This document shows positions 25,727-34,000 of a stretch of 64,000 bases of DNA, piece by piece. The notes under the pieces are model-generated. The model worked only from the letters and a program-made list of their open reading frames with translations, had not been told where the DNA came from and made no database searches. Each line of letters opens with the position of its first letter. Within the stretch, counting starts at the first letter, position 1. The position numbers and the translations under genes were made by a program. The stretch is from Caulobacter mirabilis (GTDB taxonomy: Bacteria; Pseudomonadota; Alphaproteobacteria; Caulobacterales; Caulobacteraceae), in contig NZ_CP024201.1 in the NCBI RefSeq assembly GCF_002749615.1, forward strand, positions 1,984,001 through 2,048,000, written 5' to 3'.

Positions 25727-25880
25727 GACGCGACCATGGCAGGATCGCCTCAAGCGCCGGTTAACGCGGTTCTCCGGAAGGTTGTCGGGTTTGACGCCTT
25801 CAGGCGTATTTTCCCGAGCGGCCGCATTGCGAAACGCACGGCGCTTGGATAAGAGAGGCGTCCCGCGACGCGGGGGGTGT

Positions 25881-25972
25881 GGAGACGTGGCCGAGAGGCT
25901 GAAGGCACTCGTTTGCTAAATGAGCGTACCCCCAAAAGGGTACCGAGGGTTCGAATCCCTCCGTCTCCGCCA
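25881..25972 (+). tRNA. tRNA-Ser (anticodon GCU)
   Basis: The 92-base gene has a seven-pair acceptor stem (GGAGACG with CGTCTCC), a discriminator G and an encoded CCA. The anticodon loop TTGCTAA is closed by CTCGT/ATGAG and reads AGC/AGU serine codons. A long variable arm (CGTACCCCCAAAAGGGTACCG) and the T arm AGGGTTCGAATCCCT are typical of tRNA-Ser. Confidence 0.97.
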
Positions 25973-26065
25973 TCCGCCTATTGTTTCGTAAGATCTTTTC
26001 CCACAACCCGACGCACGGTGCGGCAGGGCATGGACGCCATCGTGTCCGTCGGAGACGCGACGCGT

Positions 26066-27163
26066 TCAGTCGGCGTCCTGATTCCCCATCGGGAAGGTGG
26101 CCAGCAGCTTGAGCAGGGCGCTTTGGCGGTTGACGCCGGTCTTCAGGAACAGCGATTTCAGCTGGGTGCGCAGGGTCTCGCGCACGACGCCGCGCAGGTC
26201 GGCGATCTCATCGAGGGAATGTTCCGCGTACAGGCGCAGCGCCAGATCCGCCTCCATGGTCGTGAGACCGTAGGCGTCCTGCAGCGCCCGACGCCAGTCG
26301 GTTCCGGGCGTCGGCCGGTCGGGGTCGTCGATCCGCAGCAGCGCGCCGGCGTCGCCGTCGAAGCCCGCCGGCAGGAGCGCCAGCCGATAGGGACGGCGAC
26401 CGGAAGGCCGGTGACAGAGCAGCGCCGCGCGCGCCAGCGTCGTCCGATCGATGACCGCGGCGACGGCGGCCCGGAGCTCCGTGGCCACGCCGGCCGGCGC
26501 AACGAGGCTTCTTCGGTTCAGGCTCAGACCGTCCCCGGCGTCCACCAGGCGACGGGCCGCGGCGGAGAGCGCTATGACCTGGAGGTTCCGGTCGAGGCGC
26601 AGGATCGCCTCGCCGGTCTGGTCGACGATGTCCTGAAGCCGGGCGCTTCGGTCGCGCTCCAGCGCCAGGGTTTTGCGAAGCGAAACGACGCGGCGGACAT
26701 GGCCATAGACCTCGTCGAGCCGTTGCTCGTCGGCGACCGTAAAGGCCGCATCGCCGGCGGCCCGGTGGATGGCCATGATCAGACCTTCCCGCCCGGGCGG
26801 CGGCATCACGCCGAGGCACCGTCCGGTGTCGTCGCCGTGGACGCGAAGCAGATCATTGTAGATCGCGGTGTCGACAAGATCTTCCGGGGGCAGGCGCTGG
26901 TCGAGCGCCGCCGCGCGGCCGAAGCGGCCGATGGTCACCGCCGTCTCCGTCCAAGGGTCGGCCTGGATGAAGTTCCGCTGGTACTCGGCCAACAAGGCCC
27001 TGTCCCAATAGTTGGCCCGAAGCCAGGACGCGGTTCCATCCGGCTGCTGGCCGACGAAGATGGCCGAACGCGTGTCGCAGGCCGAGGCGATGTGGTCGGC
27101 CAGCTGATCGAACGCGCGATCATCCTCGATCGCGGCGTAGATTCCATCGAGGTCGATCGTCAT
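26066..27163 (-). CDS. LuxR-type helix-turn-helix transcriptional regulator
   Basis: The 365-residue protein ends in a LuxR-like DNA-binding domain: YGLTTMEADLALRLYAEHSL near residues 290-309, DEIADLRGVVRETLRTQLKS with the recognition helix, and LKTGVNRQSALLKLLATFP. The upstream region holds two sensor-like stretches: a GAF/autoinducer-like part with NFIQADPWTETAV near 67-79, and a PAS-like part with DIVDQTGEAILRLDRNLQVI near 180-199. The signal and targets are unknown; no synthase gene is adjacent. Confidence 0.85.
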   Translation of the reverse strand: MTIDLDGIYAAIEDDRAFDQLADHIASACDTRSAIFVGQQPDGTASWLRANYWDRALLAEYQRNFIQADPWTETAVTIGRFGRAAALDQRLPPEDLVDTAIYNDLLRVHGDDTGRCLGVMPPPGREGLIMAIHRAAGDAAFTVADEQRLDEVYGHVRRVVSLRKTLALERDRSARLQDIVDQTGEAILRLDRNLQVIALSAAARRLVDAGDGLSLNRRSLVAPAGVATELRAAVAAVIDRTTLARAALLCHRPSGRRPYRLALLPAGFDGDAGALLRIDDPDRPTPGTDWRRALQDAYGLTTMEADLALRLYAEHSLDEIADLRGVVRETLRTQLKSLFLKTGVNRQSALLKLLATFPMGNQDAD

Positions 27164-27380
27164 CGCGCCGTTTCGAGCTCGTCTCGACGCCTGTCCCTCA
27201 AGCGCCTCCGGGTCGAGTTAGCGCCCGTTTCTCCACAGCGACAAGGCGGCGTGGGCGAGACGCTCCGTCGCAGGGGGAGGCGCTCACCCGTGCGGGGGAT
27301 GCCCGTCGAACGAAGGGCGGCTATGCCGCTTCGCGATGGGCGCCGGGGCTGGCCCGGCGCTGGGTTTGGAGGGAAGGGCG

Positions 27381-27803
27381 ATGTTCAGACGCTTCATCGT
27401 CGCGTCGGCGGCAGGGATGCTGGCCTGTCTCGGCTTCGGCGCGTCCGGCAGGGCGGACCCGTCCGATCCTGTTCCGGTGACGCTGGAGGGGCTGCAACAG
27501 AGCTGTGACGGCGGCGAAGCGGTCGACTGCGCCGCGCTTGGCCATCTGTATCGCAGGGGCGAGGAGGTCCCTCAGGACCTGTCCCGCGCCATCGCGATGT
27601 TCCGGAGGGGCTGCGACCTCAGCAGCGGCGCCGAGGAGTTCGGAAGCTATGCCTGCCACTTCCTGGCCGCCTTCTACGAGAGCGGCGAGGGCGTGCCGCG
27701 GGATCTGGCGCGCGCGCTTCAGCTGTACGAGAAGTCCTGCAAGGCGGGGAACGACGACAGCTGTTCGCAGGCCAGGGTCGTGCGGCTCTCGATCGGGAAT
27801 TAG
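27381..27803 (+). CDS. Secreted cysteine-rich Sel1-like repeat protein
   Basis: The 140-residue protein has a signal peptide (MFRRFIVASAAGMLACLGFG...) and two to three Sel1-like repeats with paired cysteines: SCDGGEAVDCAALGHLYRRG, RGCDLSS..SYACHFLAAFY and KSCKAGNDDSCSQA. Disulfide-bridged Sel1 repeats of this kind occur in Helicobacter Hcp-type proteins. The AGGGCG before the ATG supports this start. A periplasmic scaffold or peptidoglycan-linked role is plausible but not shown. Confidence 0.82.
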   Translation: MFRRFIVASAAGMLACLGFGASGRADPSDPVPVTLEGLQQSCDGGEAVDCAALGHLYRRGEEVPQDLSRAIAMFRRGCDLSSGAEEFGSYACHFLAAFYESGEGVPRDLARALQLYEKSCKAGNDDSCSQARVVRLSIGN

Positions 27804-27833
27804 GCTCCCGAACCAAGACCGGATGGTCGCCGA

Positions 27834-28961
27834 TCAGGCCGCCGGGGCCGGGGCCGCCAGGCAGGGCGCGGAAAACAGGTCGCCGCGCCAGGCGCCGTGC
27901 AGGGTCCGCGCCGCGACCAGACCCCAGACCGCGACGAGCGCTGCGGCCAGGACCGTTCCGGCCGCCTTCAGGCCGATCAGGTCCAGCGTTCCGCCCAGGC
28001 GCAGGGTTGCCAGGGTGTAGACGCCCAGCGGAAAGACGTAGCCCCACCAGCCGAGATTGAACGGCGCGCCCTCGCGGACGTGGCGGCCGGTGATCAGCAG
28101 CGCCAGCAGCAGCCACCACAGGCCGAGGCCCCACAGCGCCAGTCCGCCGATCACGCCCAGGCCCTGGGCGACCCGACCGACCTCCGCCAGTCCGTGCTGG
28201 GCGAAGACGGCGGGCGCGTCGCCGCCCAGCAGCAGCAGTCCGAGCGCGCCCGTGCCGATCGGCCCCAGGGTCAGCCAGCTCGACGCCGCCATGTCGGCCG
28301 GCGGCAGGCGATGCAGCGCCATGCGCAGCAGCAGGATGGTCAGGATGGCGAAGGCGATCGGCACGGAATAGGCCCACAGGACGTAGCCGCTCGCGAGCAG
28401 GACGAAACGCGCGCCCGGGTCGGCCAGATGCGGTGCGACCAGGCCGGCGCTGGCGGCCGTGACCTCCGCCGCCACCACCGGCAGCAGCCAGACGGCGGTC
28501 ATCCGGTCCAGGGCGTGCTCCTGGCGGGTGAACATCAGATACGGGAGCAGCACTCCGCAACCGATCGCCAGGACCGCGTCGATCCACCAGAGGCCGTGGG
28601 CGATCTCGATCGCCGCCTGGCCGAAGCGAGGCAGGCCGAACACCACGAAGCCGTTGATGATCGTCGCCAGCCCCATCGGGATGGTTCCGATGAACATCGA
28701 GGCCGTGGCGTGGCCGAAGATCCGGCGGGCCTCGTCGCCGAACAGGATCCAACGCGCCGCGTAGAGCCCGCTGAACAGCACGAACAGGCCGATATCGACC
28801 AGCCAGAGCGCTTCGCCGACGGCGCGAAGGCCGGGGACGGGAACCTGGGCCAGCACCAGGGCGACCACGCCGACGCCCATGGTGACGGCGAACCAGTTGG
28901 GCGTGAACCGACGGATCGCCTCCAACGGACGGTCGAGTTCGGCGAGGGGACGCAGGCTCAT
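27834..28961 (-). CDS. TDT-family (TehA/Mae1-like) membrane transporter
   Basis: The 375-residue protein has ten predicted membrane helices and begins FTPNWFAVTMGVGVVALVL near residue 19, the usual first helix of the tellurite-resistance/dicarboxylate transporter family. Related proteins export C4-dicarboxylates or sulfite, or act as anion channels. Later segments GTIPMGLATIINGFVVFG and FNLGWWGYVFPLGVYTLAT are also family features. Its ATG overlaps the stop of the upstream LysR gene by four bases, so the two are co-expressed and the regulator probably controls the transporter. The substrate is not certain. Confidence 0.88.
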   Translation of the reverse strand: MSLRPLAELDRPLEAIRRFTPNWFAVTMGVGVVALVLAQVPVPGLRAVGEALWLVDIGLFVLFSGLYAARWILFGDEARRIFGHATASMFIGTIPMGLATIINGFVVFGLPRFGQAAIEIAHGLWWIDAVLAIGCGVLLPYLMFTRQEHALDRMTAVWLLPVVAAEVTAASAGLVAPHLADPGARFVLLASGYVLWAYSVPIAFAILTILLLRMALHRLPPADMAASSWLTLGPIGTGALGLLLLGGDAPAVFAQHGLAEVGRVAQGLGVIGGLALWGLGLWWLLLALLITGRHVREGAPFNLGWWGYVFPLGVYTLATLRLGGTLDLIGLKAAGTVLAAALVAVWGLVAARTLHGAWRGDLFSAPCLAAPAPAA

Positions 28962-29827
28962 GACGGCGCTCCGATCAGGTCGAGCAGGGCCGCAGAGGCC
29001 CGGCTGCGGCTGCAGTCGCGTCGACGCAGGGCGAACAGCGGCCGCTCGGGCAGGGCGAAGGGCAGGGCGTGCAGAGCGCCGACCGTCAGGGAGGTCTCCA
29101 CAACCAGGCTGGACAGGGCGGCGATCCCGGCGCCCGCCTCCACCGCGCTGCGCACCGCCTCGTTGGACGGGGCGACCAGAGCGACGTCGAGGGCGTTCGG
29201 ATCCAGGCCCAGGTCGACCAGCACGCGCTCGAAGGACGACCGCGTGCCCGAGCCGGGCTCGCGCATCACCCAGCGAGCGGCGCGCAGATCGGCCGCCTCA
29301 AACCGCGCCGCTGGATGAGCGGAGACCAACAACAGCCGGTCGGCGGAAACGGGCGAGACCTCCAGAGCCGGGTCCTCGACCACCCCCTCGACGAAGGCCA
29401 GTTCGGCGCGGCCGTCGCGCAGTCGCCGGGCGGCGCCTTCGGTGTTCTCCAACGCCAGGTCGATCTCGACGCCGGGATACCGCTCGTGGAAGGCCGCCAG
29501 GTGCCGCGGGAGCCAGTAGCCGGCCAGGGTGTGGCTCGCCGCCAGCCGTAGGCGGCCGCGCTTGAGGCCGGCGATGTCCGACAGCGCCTGTTCGGCCTCG
29601 TCGGCGGCGGCCAGGACGCCGCGGGCCGCGGCCAGGAACTGCCGTCCCGCCTCGGTCAGGGCGATGCCGCGCCCGACGCGGTCGAAGAGGGCCACGCCAT
29701 GCCGGCCTTCGAGAACGGCGATGGCGGCGCTGGCCGCGGACTGGGTGACGTTCAGGGCTTCGGCCGCGCGGGTCATGTGCTCGCGCTCGGCGACGGCGAC
29801 GAAGATGCGGAGCTGCTCAAGGGTCAT
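28958..29827 (-). CDS. LysR-family transcriptional regulator paired with the TDT transporter
   Basis: The 289-residue protein starts with a winged helix (MTLEQLRIFVAVAEREHMTRAAEALNVTQSAASAAIAVLEG) and continues into a periplasmic-binding-like effector domain. GRLRLAASHTLAGYWLPRHL near residue 90 resembles the YeiE/CbbR/CysB-like branch. The ATG is chosen because the winged helix begins there; upstream sequence crosses the regulatory region. An inverted repeat TCAAT-N11-ATTGA lies 24 bases upstream of this start. Confidence 0.9.
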   Translation of the reverse strand: MTLEQLRIFVAVAEREHMTRAAEALNVTQSAASAAIAVLEGRHGVALFDRVGRGIALTEAGRQFLAAARGVLAAADEAEQALSDIAGLKRGRLRLAASHTLAGYWLPRHLAAFHERYPGVEIDLALENTEGAARRLRDGRAELAFVEGVVEDPALEVSPVSADRLLLVSAHPAARFEAADLRAARWVMREPGSGTRSSFERVLVDLGLDPNALDVALVAPSNEAVRSAVEAGAGIAALSSLVVETSLTVGALHALPFALPERPLFALRRRDCSRSRASAALLDLIGAPS

Positions 29828-29850
29828 GGAGAGTCCATGCGCCTCGCCAA

Positions 29851-29871
29851 TCAATCGGTCCAATGAATTGA
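29851..29871. promoter_or_regulatory. Candidate LysR operator (T-N11-A type)
   Basis: TCAAT and ATTGA form a perfect five-base inverted repeat separated by 11 bases, the classic LysR half-site spacing. It lies in the AT-rich gap between the LysR gene and the divergent glycosylase gene, so it is placed for autoregulation. Confidence 0.6.
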
Positions 29872-29961
29872 TATGCTCAATATGATCGATAAAGCAGATT
29901 GAAACTCGACTCTTCCGCCCTGTCGCGATCGCGGGCACGATCGCTTCGGGAGGATCCGGCC

Positions 29962-30639
29962 ATGGCCTTGCGGGCGTTCGAGGAGATCTGGGATCGCGCC
30001 GCGGCGCGGAAAGGCGGAGACGCGGCCGTCGAGGGGCAGCTGCCGACGATGAAGACGCCGGCGGAGCTGGCGGCCATCCCGGATGACCGCTGGCTGTCGC
30101 AGATGGCCCGCTGCGTGTTCCAGGCCGGCTTCTCATGGCAGGTGGTCGACAAGAAGTGGCCGGGGACCGAGGAGGCCTTCTGGAACTTCTCGCCGTCCCG
30201 CTGTCGGGCGATGTCGGACGAGGCGTTCGACGCCCTGCTCAAGGACGCCCGGATCATCCGCAACGGCGCCAAGGTCCGCTCCGTGCAGAACAACGCCGCC
30301 TTCCTGCTGGACCTGGCGGCGGAGCACGGGACCAGCGCCGGGGCGGTGTTCGCGAACTGGCCGATGAGCGACTACGTCGGCCTGCTGGACCTGATCAAGA
30401 CGCGCGGCGACCGCCTGGGCGGCAACGCCGGCATGATGTTCCTGCGCTTCATGGGCAAGGACAGCTGGGTGACCTCGATGGACATGGTCAAGGCGCTGGC
30501 GGTCGAGGGCGTCATCGACGGCGCGCCCGACACCAAGAAGGCCCGCAAGGCGACCCAGGCGGCCTTCGATCAATGGGCCCAGGAAAGCGGCCGCCCGTTC
30601 GCCCACATCAGCCGGGTGCTGGCGATGAGCGTGGACTGA
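29962..30639 (+). CDS. DNA-3-methyladenine glycosylase I-like protein
   Basis: The 225-residue protein matches the Tag/COG2818 helix-hairpin-helix glycosylases that remove alkylated adenine. Visible segments are FQAGFSWQVVDKKWPGTEEA near residues 54-73, FWNFSP, RIIRNGAKVRSVQNNAAFLL near 115, and the C-terminal FDQWAQESGRPFAHISRVLA. The zinc-snap cysteines of E. coli Tag are not evident, so it belongs to a diverged branch. The ATG opening MALRAFEE has AGGATC upstream; an earlier in-frame ATG would add 21 basic residues. Confidence 0.85.
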   Translation: MALRAFEEIWDRAAARKGGDAAVEGQLPTMKTPAELAAIPDDRWLSQMARCVFQAGFSWQVVDKKWPGTEEAFWNFSPSRCRAMSDEAFDALLKDARIIRNGAKVRSVQNNAAFLLDLAAEHGTSAGAVFANWPMSDYVGLLDLIKTRGDRLGGNAGMMFLRFMGKDSWVTSMDMVKALAVEGVIDGAPDTKKARKATQAAFDQWAQESGRPFAHISRVLAMSVD

Positions 30640-30700
30640 CGTCGGGTCACGCTGTTCGCCGAGTTCAGCGGGGTGCATGATCCTCCGAAACGGGGAGGAC

Positions 30701-32446
30701 ATGGCGATGCATGACCTGGTGATCCGCAACGGGCGGGTGGTCGACGGAACCGGCGCGCCGGCTTTTCAAGCCGACATCGCCATCGAGAACGGCGTGATCG
30801 TCGCGGTCGGCGAGGTCCGGACCGCCGGGCGGCGCGAGATCGACGCGGCGGGCCGGATCGTCACGCCGGGCTGGGTCGACATCCACACCCACTACGACGG
30901 CCAGGTCACCTGGGATCCCTATCTGTCGCCGTCCAGCTGGCATGGGGTGACCACCGCGGTGATGGGGAACTGCGGCGTCGGTTTCGCGCCCGTGAGGCCC
31001 GACCGTCACGACTGGCTGATCGAGCTGATGGAGGGGGTCGAGGACATTCCGGGCTCGGCCCTGGCCGAGGGCATCGACTGGACCTGGGAGACCTTCCCGC
31101 AGTACCTCGACAGCCTGGACGCTCAGCCGCGCGTGCTCGATGTCGCCGCCCAAGTGCCGCACAGCGCCGTCCGCGCCTATGTTATGGGCGAGCGCGGCGC
31201 CCGCAACGAGGACGCGACGGCGCAGGATATCGCGGAGATGTCGCGGATCGTGGCCGAGGGCATGGAGGCGGGCGCGCTGGGCTTCTCGACCTCGCGCACC
31301 GTGGTGCATGTCACCAAGGACGGCGCGGTGATGCCGGGCACCACAGCGGCGGCCGACGAACTGCTGGCCATCGGACGGGCCATGTCCGAGGTCGGGCCGG
31401 GCGTGTTCGAGATGGCCTCCGACATGGCGCCCGCCGAGCCCGAATTCGAGTGGATGCGGGCCATGTCGATGGATACCGGCGTGACCGTGACCTACAGCCT
31501 GCTGCAGTCGCCGATGAATCCGCGCAACTGGGTCAAGCTGCTTGAGCTGAACGCTCAGGCGCGGGCGCAGGGCGCCAGCATCACCGCCCAGATCGCCTGC
31601 CGGCCGACCGGGCTGGTGCTGGGCTGGCAGAGCACCATCCACCCCTTTGTGGGTCGCCAGACCTATCGCGACATCGCCCATCTGCCGTTCCCGGAGCGGC
31701 TGGAGAGGCTGCGCGATCCGGCGGTGCGGGCGGCGATCCTGGCCGATCCGAGCAAGAAGATGGGGCCGCTGGGCGCGATCATGACCCAGGGCTTCGACCG
31801 GATGTTCCGCCTGCAGCAGCCCGACGGCCGGCTGGACTACGAGCCGCGGGCCGAGGACTCGATCAAGGCCCTGGCCGAGGCGAGCGGCCAGGCGCCGGAC
31901 GCCGTCGTCTTCGACATGCTGATGGAGAACGATGGGCGCGGGTACATCTACCTGCCGCTGCTGAACTACACCGAGTTCAGCTTCGACCACATCCACGCGA
32001 TGATGCACGACCCGAACACGGTGCTGAGCCTGTCGGACGGCGGCGCCCACTGCGGGGTGATCTGCGACGCCAGCTTCCCGACCTACATGCTGACCCACTG
32101 GGTCCGCGACCGCTCGCGCGGACCGCGCCTGACGCTCGAGAAGGTGGTCTCGATGCAGACCCGCGACACCGCCCGGCTGTACGGCCTGAACGATCGCGGC
32201 GTGCTCGCGGTCGGGATGAAGGCGGACGTCAACGTCATCGACTTCGACGCCCTGGCCATCCAGCCGCCGGAGATGGTCTTTGACCTCCCGGCGGGCGGCC
32301 GCCGCATGATTCAGAAAGCCGTCGGCTATGTGGCCACGGTGGTCAGCGGCGTGGTCACCTATGAGAACGGCGAGGCGACGGGCGCCCTGCCGGGCAAGCT
32401 CATCCGCGGCCCGCAGGGCGCGGGCGCGCGGATGGCGGCGGAGTAG
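30701..32446 (+). CDS. N-acyl-D-amino-acid deacylase-type amidohydrolase
   Basis: The 581-residue protein belongs to the D-aminoacylase branch of the amidohydrolase superfamily. The metal site GWVDIHTHYDGQVTWDP lies near residues 58-74 and VMGNCGVGFAPVRP near 87-100. The late metal aspartate sits in LSDGGAHCGVICDASFPTYM near 445, and the C-terminal beta-domain is NDRGVLAVGMKADVNVIDFD. It should hydrolyse an N-acylated D-amino acid or similar amide. The ATG opening MAMHDLVIRNG follows GGGGAGGAC; an earlier in-frame ATG eight codons upstream is less likely. Confidence 0.88.
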   Translation: MAMHDLVIRNGRVVDGTGAPAFQADIAIENGVIVAVGEVRTAGRREIDAAGRIVTPGWVDIHTHYDGQVTWDPYLSPSSWHGVTTAVMGNCGVGFAPVRPDRHDWLIELMEGVEDIPGSALAEGIDWTWETFPQYLDSLDAQPRVLDVAAQVPHSAVRAYVMGERGARNEDATAQDIAEMSRIVAEGMEAGALGFSTSRTVVHVTKDGAVMPGTTAAADELLAIGRAMSEVGPGVFEMASDMAPAEPEFEWMRAMSMDTGVTVTYSLLQSPMNPRNWVKLLELNAQARAQGASITAQIACRPTGLVLGWQSTIHPFVGRQTYRDIAHLPFPERLERLRDPAVRAAILADPSKKMGPLGAIMTQGFDRMFRLQQPDGRLDYEPRAEDSIKALAEASGQAPDAVVFDMLMENDGRGYIYLPLLNYTEFSFDHIHAMMHDPNTVLSLSDGGAHCGVICDASFPTYMLTHWVRDRSRGPRLTLEKVVSMQTRDTARLYGLNDRGVLAVGMKADVNVIDFDALAIQPPEMVFDLPAGGRRMIQKAVGYVATVVSGVVTYENGEATGALPGKLIRGPQGAGARMAAE

Positions 32447-32453
32447 GGCGCTT

Positions 32454-32888
32454 CTAGGCGGCGCAGGCGGCCGGCTTGACCGGGATCGGGAAGACCCGGT
32501 CGTAGGTCAGGTTGAACAGGAAGGCGTAGACCACATAGAAGCCGGCGAAGGTCATATCCATCAGGAAGGCCTGCGTCAGGCTGATCCCGAGATACCAGGC
32601 GATCGGCGGCAGCAGCATGATCAGCAGCCCGGCCTCGAACAGGGCGACGTGCAGCACGCGCAGGGGCAGGGTCTTGCGGGTGTGTCCCGCGGCGCGCTGC
32701 ATCGCGTGGTCGAAGCCGAGGTTGAAGACGAAGTTCCACACGGTCGCCAGGGTCGCGCCGGCGACGCCGACGACGCCCATGTGCTTGGCCGGGATGTTGA
32801 ACAGATAGGCCGCCGCCGGGATGAACACGGCGAGGGCGATCGCCTCGAACAACACCGCGTGCCGGATACGGTCTTGGACGGTGCGCAT
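32454..32888 (-). CDS. PACE-family multidrug efflux protein (AceI-like)
   Basis: The 144-residue membrane protein contains two tandem bacterial-transmembrane-pair domains with four helices. It opens MRTVQDRIRHAVLFEAIAL with E15, the glutamate needed for proton coupling in Acinetobacter AceI. The repeat RVLHVALFEAGLLIMLLPPI in the second half carries the matching glutamate. NFVFNLGFDHAMQR and LFNLTYDRVFPI are family end motifs. It should export biocides such as chlorhexidine, or a natural diamine. A LysR gene is divergent, as in aceR-aceI pairs. Confidence 0.93.
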   Translation of the reverse strand: MRTVQDRIRHAVLFEAIALAVFIPAAAYLFNIPAKHMGVVGVAGATLATVWNFVFNLGFDHAMQRAAGHTRKTLPLRVLHVALFEAGLLIMLLPPIAWYLGISLTQAFLMDMTFAGFYVVYAFLFNLTYDRVFPIPVKPAACAA

Positions 32889-32960
32889 GATCAGAAGTCC
32901 TCTCTTGCGGATGAAGGAGGCGCTTTCTATCGATCATTGGGGTTGTCTCAAGTTGGGTAG

Positions 32961-32977
32961 TATCTGAATATCAGATA
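32961..32977. promoter_or_regulatory. Candidate LysR operator abutting the LysR start codon
   Basis: TATCTGA and TCAGATA are perfect inverted repeats separated by ATA, and contain ATC-N9-GAT, a known LysR-family binding pattern. The site ends one base before the ATG at 32979 and lies in the gap shared with the PACE efflux gene. Confidence 0.65.
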
Positions 32978-32978
32978 G

Positions 32979-33872
32979 ATGACCGTTTCTCTCGATCAGC
33001 TCCGCGCCTTCGTCGCCGCCGCCGAGCAGGGGTCCTTCTCCGCGGCCGCGCGTGTCTTGCGGAAGGCGCAGTCCGCGATCAGCACCCAGGTGTCGAACCT
33101 GGAGGAGGACCTGGGCGTGGCGCTGTTCAGCCGGCAGGGGCGCAATCCGGTGCTGACGCCGGCCGGCGAGCGCCTGCTGCTGGAAGCCAAGGTGGTGCTG
33201 GACCGGCGCGAGCACTTGATCGGCGTGGCGCGCAGCTTCGAGGCTCATGTCGAGCAGCGGCTGACGGTGGCGATCGACGAGCTGTATCCTGAGCGGAATC
33301 TGGGCGCGCTGTTCGCCGATTTCGCCCGGGCGTTCCCGCATGTGGAGCTGGAGCTTCTGTTCCCGGTGATGGAGGACGTCAGCGCCCTGGTCCTGGCGGG
33401 CAAGGCGGATCTGGGCGTCATGTGGCGACAGGAGGCGCTGCCGGTCGAGCTGGGCTTCCAGGCGCTGGGCTGGGTCCCGCTGAAGCTGGTCTGCGCCAGG
33501 GACCATCCGCTGGCGAACGTGCGGGTGGCCTGGGAGGACCTGAAGCGCCACCGCCAGATCCTGCTGGCCATGCGCAGCGACGGTCCCGAGAAGCAGCGTC
33601 TGCGCGCCGCCGCCGAGGTGTGGTGGGTCGAGAGCCACTGGGTGATCCTGCGGCTGGTGGAGCAGGGGATCGGCTGGGCCCTGGTCCCCGACCACATCAT
33701 CGCCCACTCCCCGATCGCGGCGAACCTGGCGACGCCGGAGCTTCAGTTCGACGACGTCGACTGGCCGGTGGCGCTGGAGATGGTCTGGCACAAGCAGCGC
33801 CCCTGCGGTCCCGCCGCCGAATGGCTGCGCGAACGCTTCGCCGCGACCCGGATCGGGGCGACGGGGGACTGA
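32979..33872 (+). CDS. LysR-family regulator divergent from the PACE efflux gene
   Basis: The 297-residue protein has an N-terminal winged helix (VSLDQLRAFVAAAEQGSFSA...AQSAISTQVSNLEEDLG) and an effector-binding domain from about residue 90. Its position opposite a PACE gene matches AceR, the activator of AceI. The dyad at 32961-32977 touches its start codon and no Shine-Dalgarno is visible before the ATG, so translation may be leaderless or autoregulated. Confidence 0.92.
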   Translation: MTVSLDQLRAFVAAAEQGSFSAAARVLRKAQSAISTQVSNLEEDLGVALFSRQGRNPVLTPAGERLLLEAKVVLDRREHLIGVARSFEAHVEQRLTVAIDELYPERNLGALFADFARAFPHVELELLFPVMEDVSALVLAGKADLGVMWRQEALPVELGFQALGWVPLKLVCARDHPLANVRVAWEDLKRHRQILLAMRSDGPEKQRLRAAAEVWWVESHWVILRLVEQGIGWALVPDHIIAHSPIAANLATPELQFDDVDWPVALEMVWHKQRPCGPAAEWLRERFAATRIGATGD

Positions 33873-34000
33873 GGCTTCGCAGGCGGATAGTCCAGGCCAC
33901 AGAGACGAGGCCTGGACTTGACGCCGATCCCACCGACCAAAGGCGCCGCGCGGGAGGGTATCTTCGGTCGGCGGAACGGCGATCACGCCATTGTCTGCGC

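Noticed and set aside
25754-25880. CtrA-type TTAAC site and sigma-70 promoter before the tRNA-Ser gene
   Set aside because: A GTTAAC and a TTGACG are present but lack properly spaced partners, so I do not call a promoter.
32617-32808. Short plus-strand frames antisense to the PACE gene
   Set aside because: The minus strand encodes a complete PACE protein with the conserved E15, so the antisense frames are chance.
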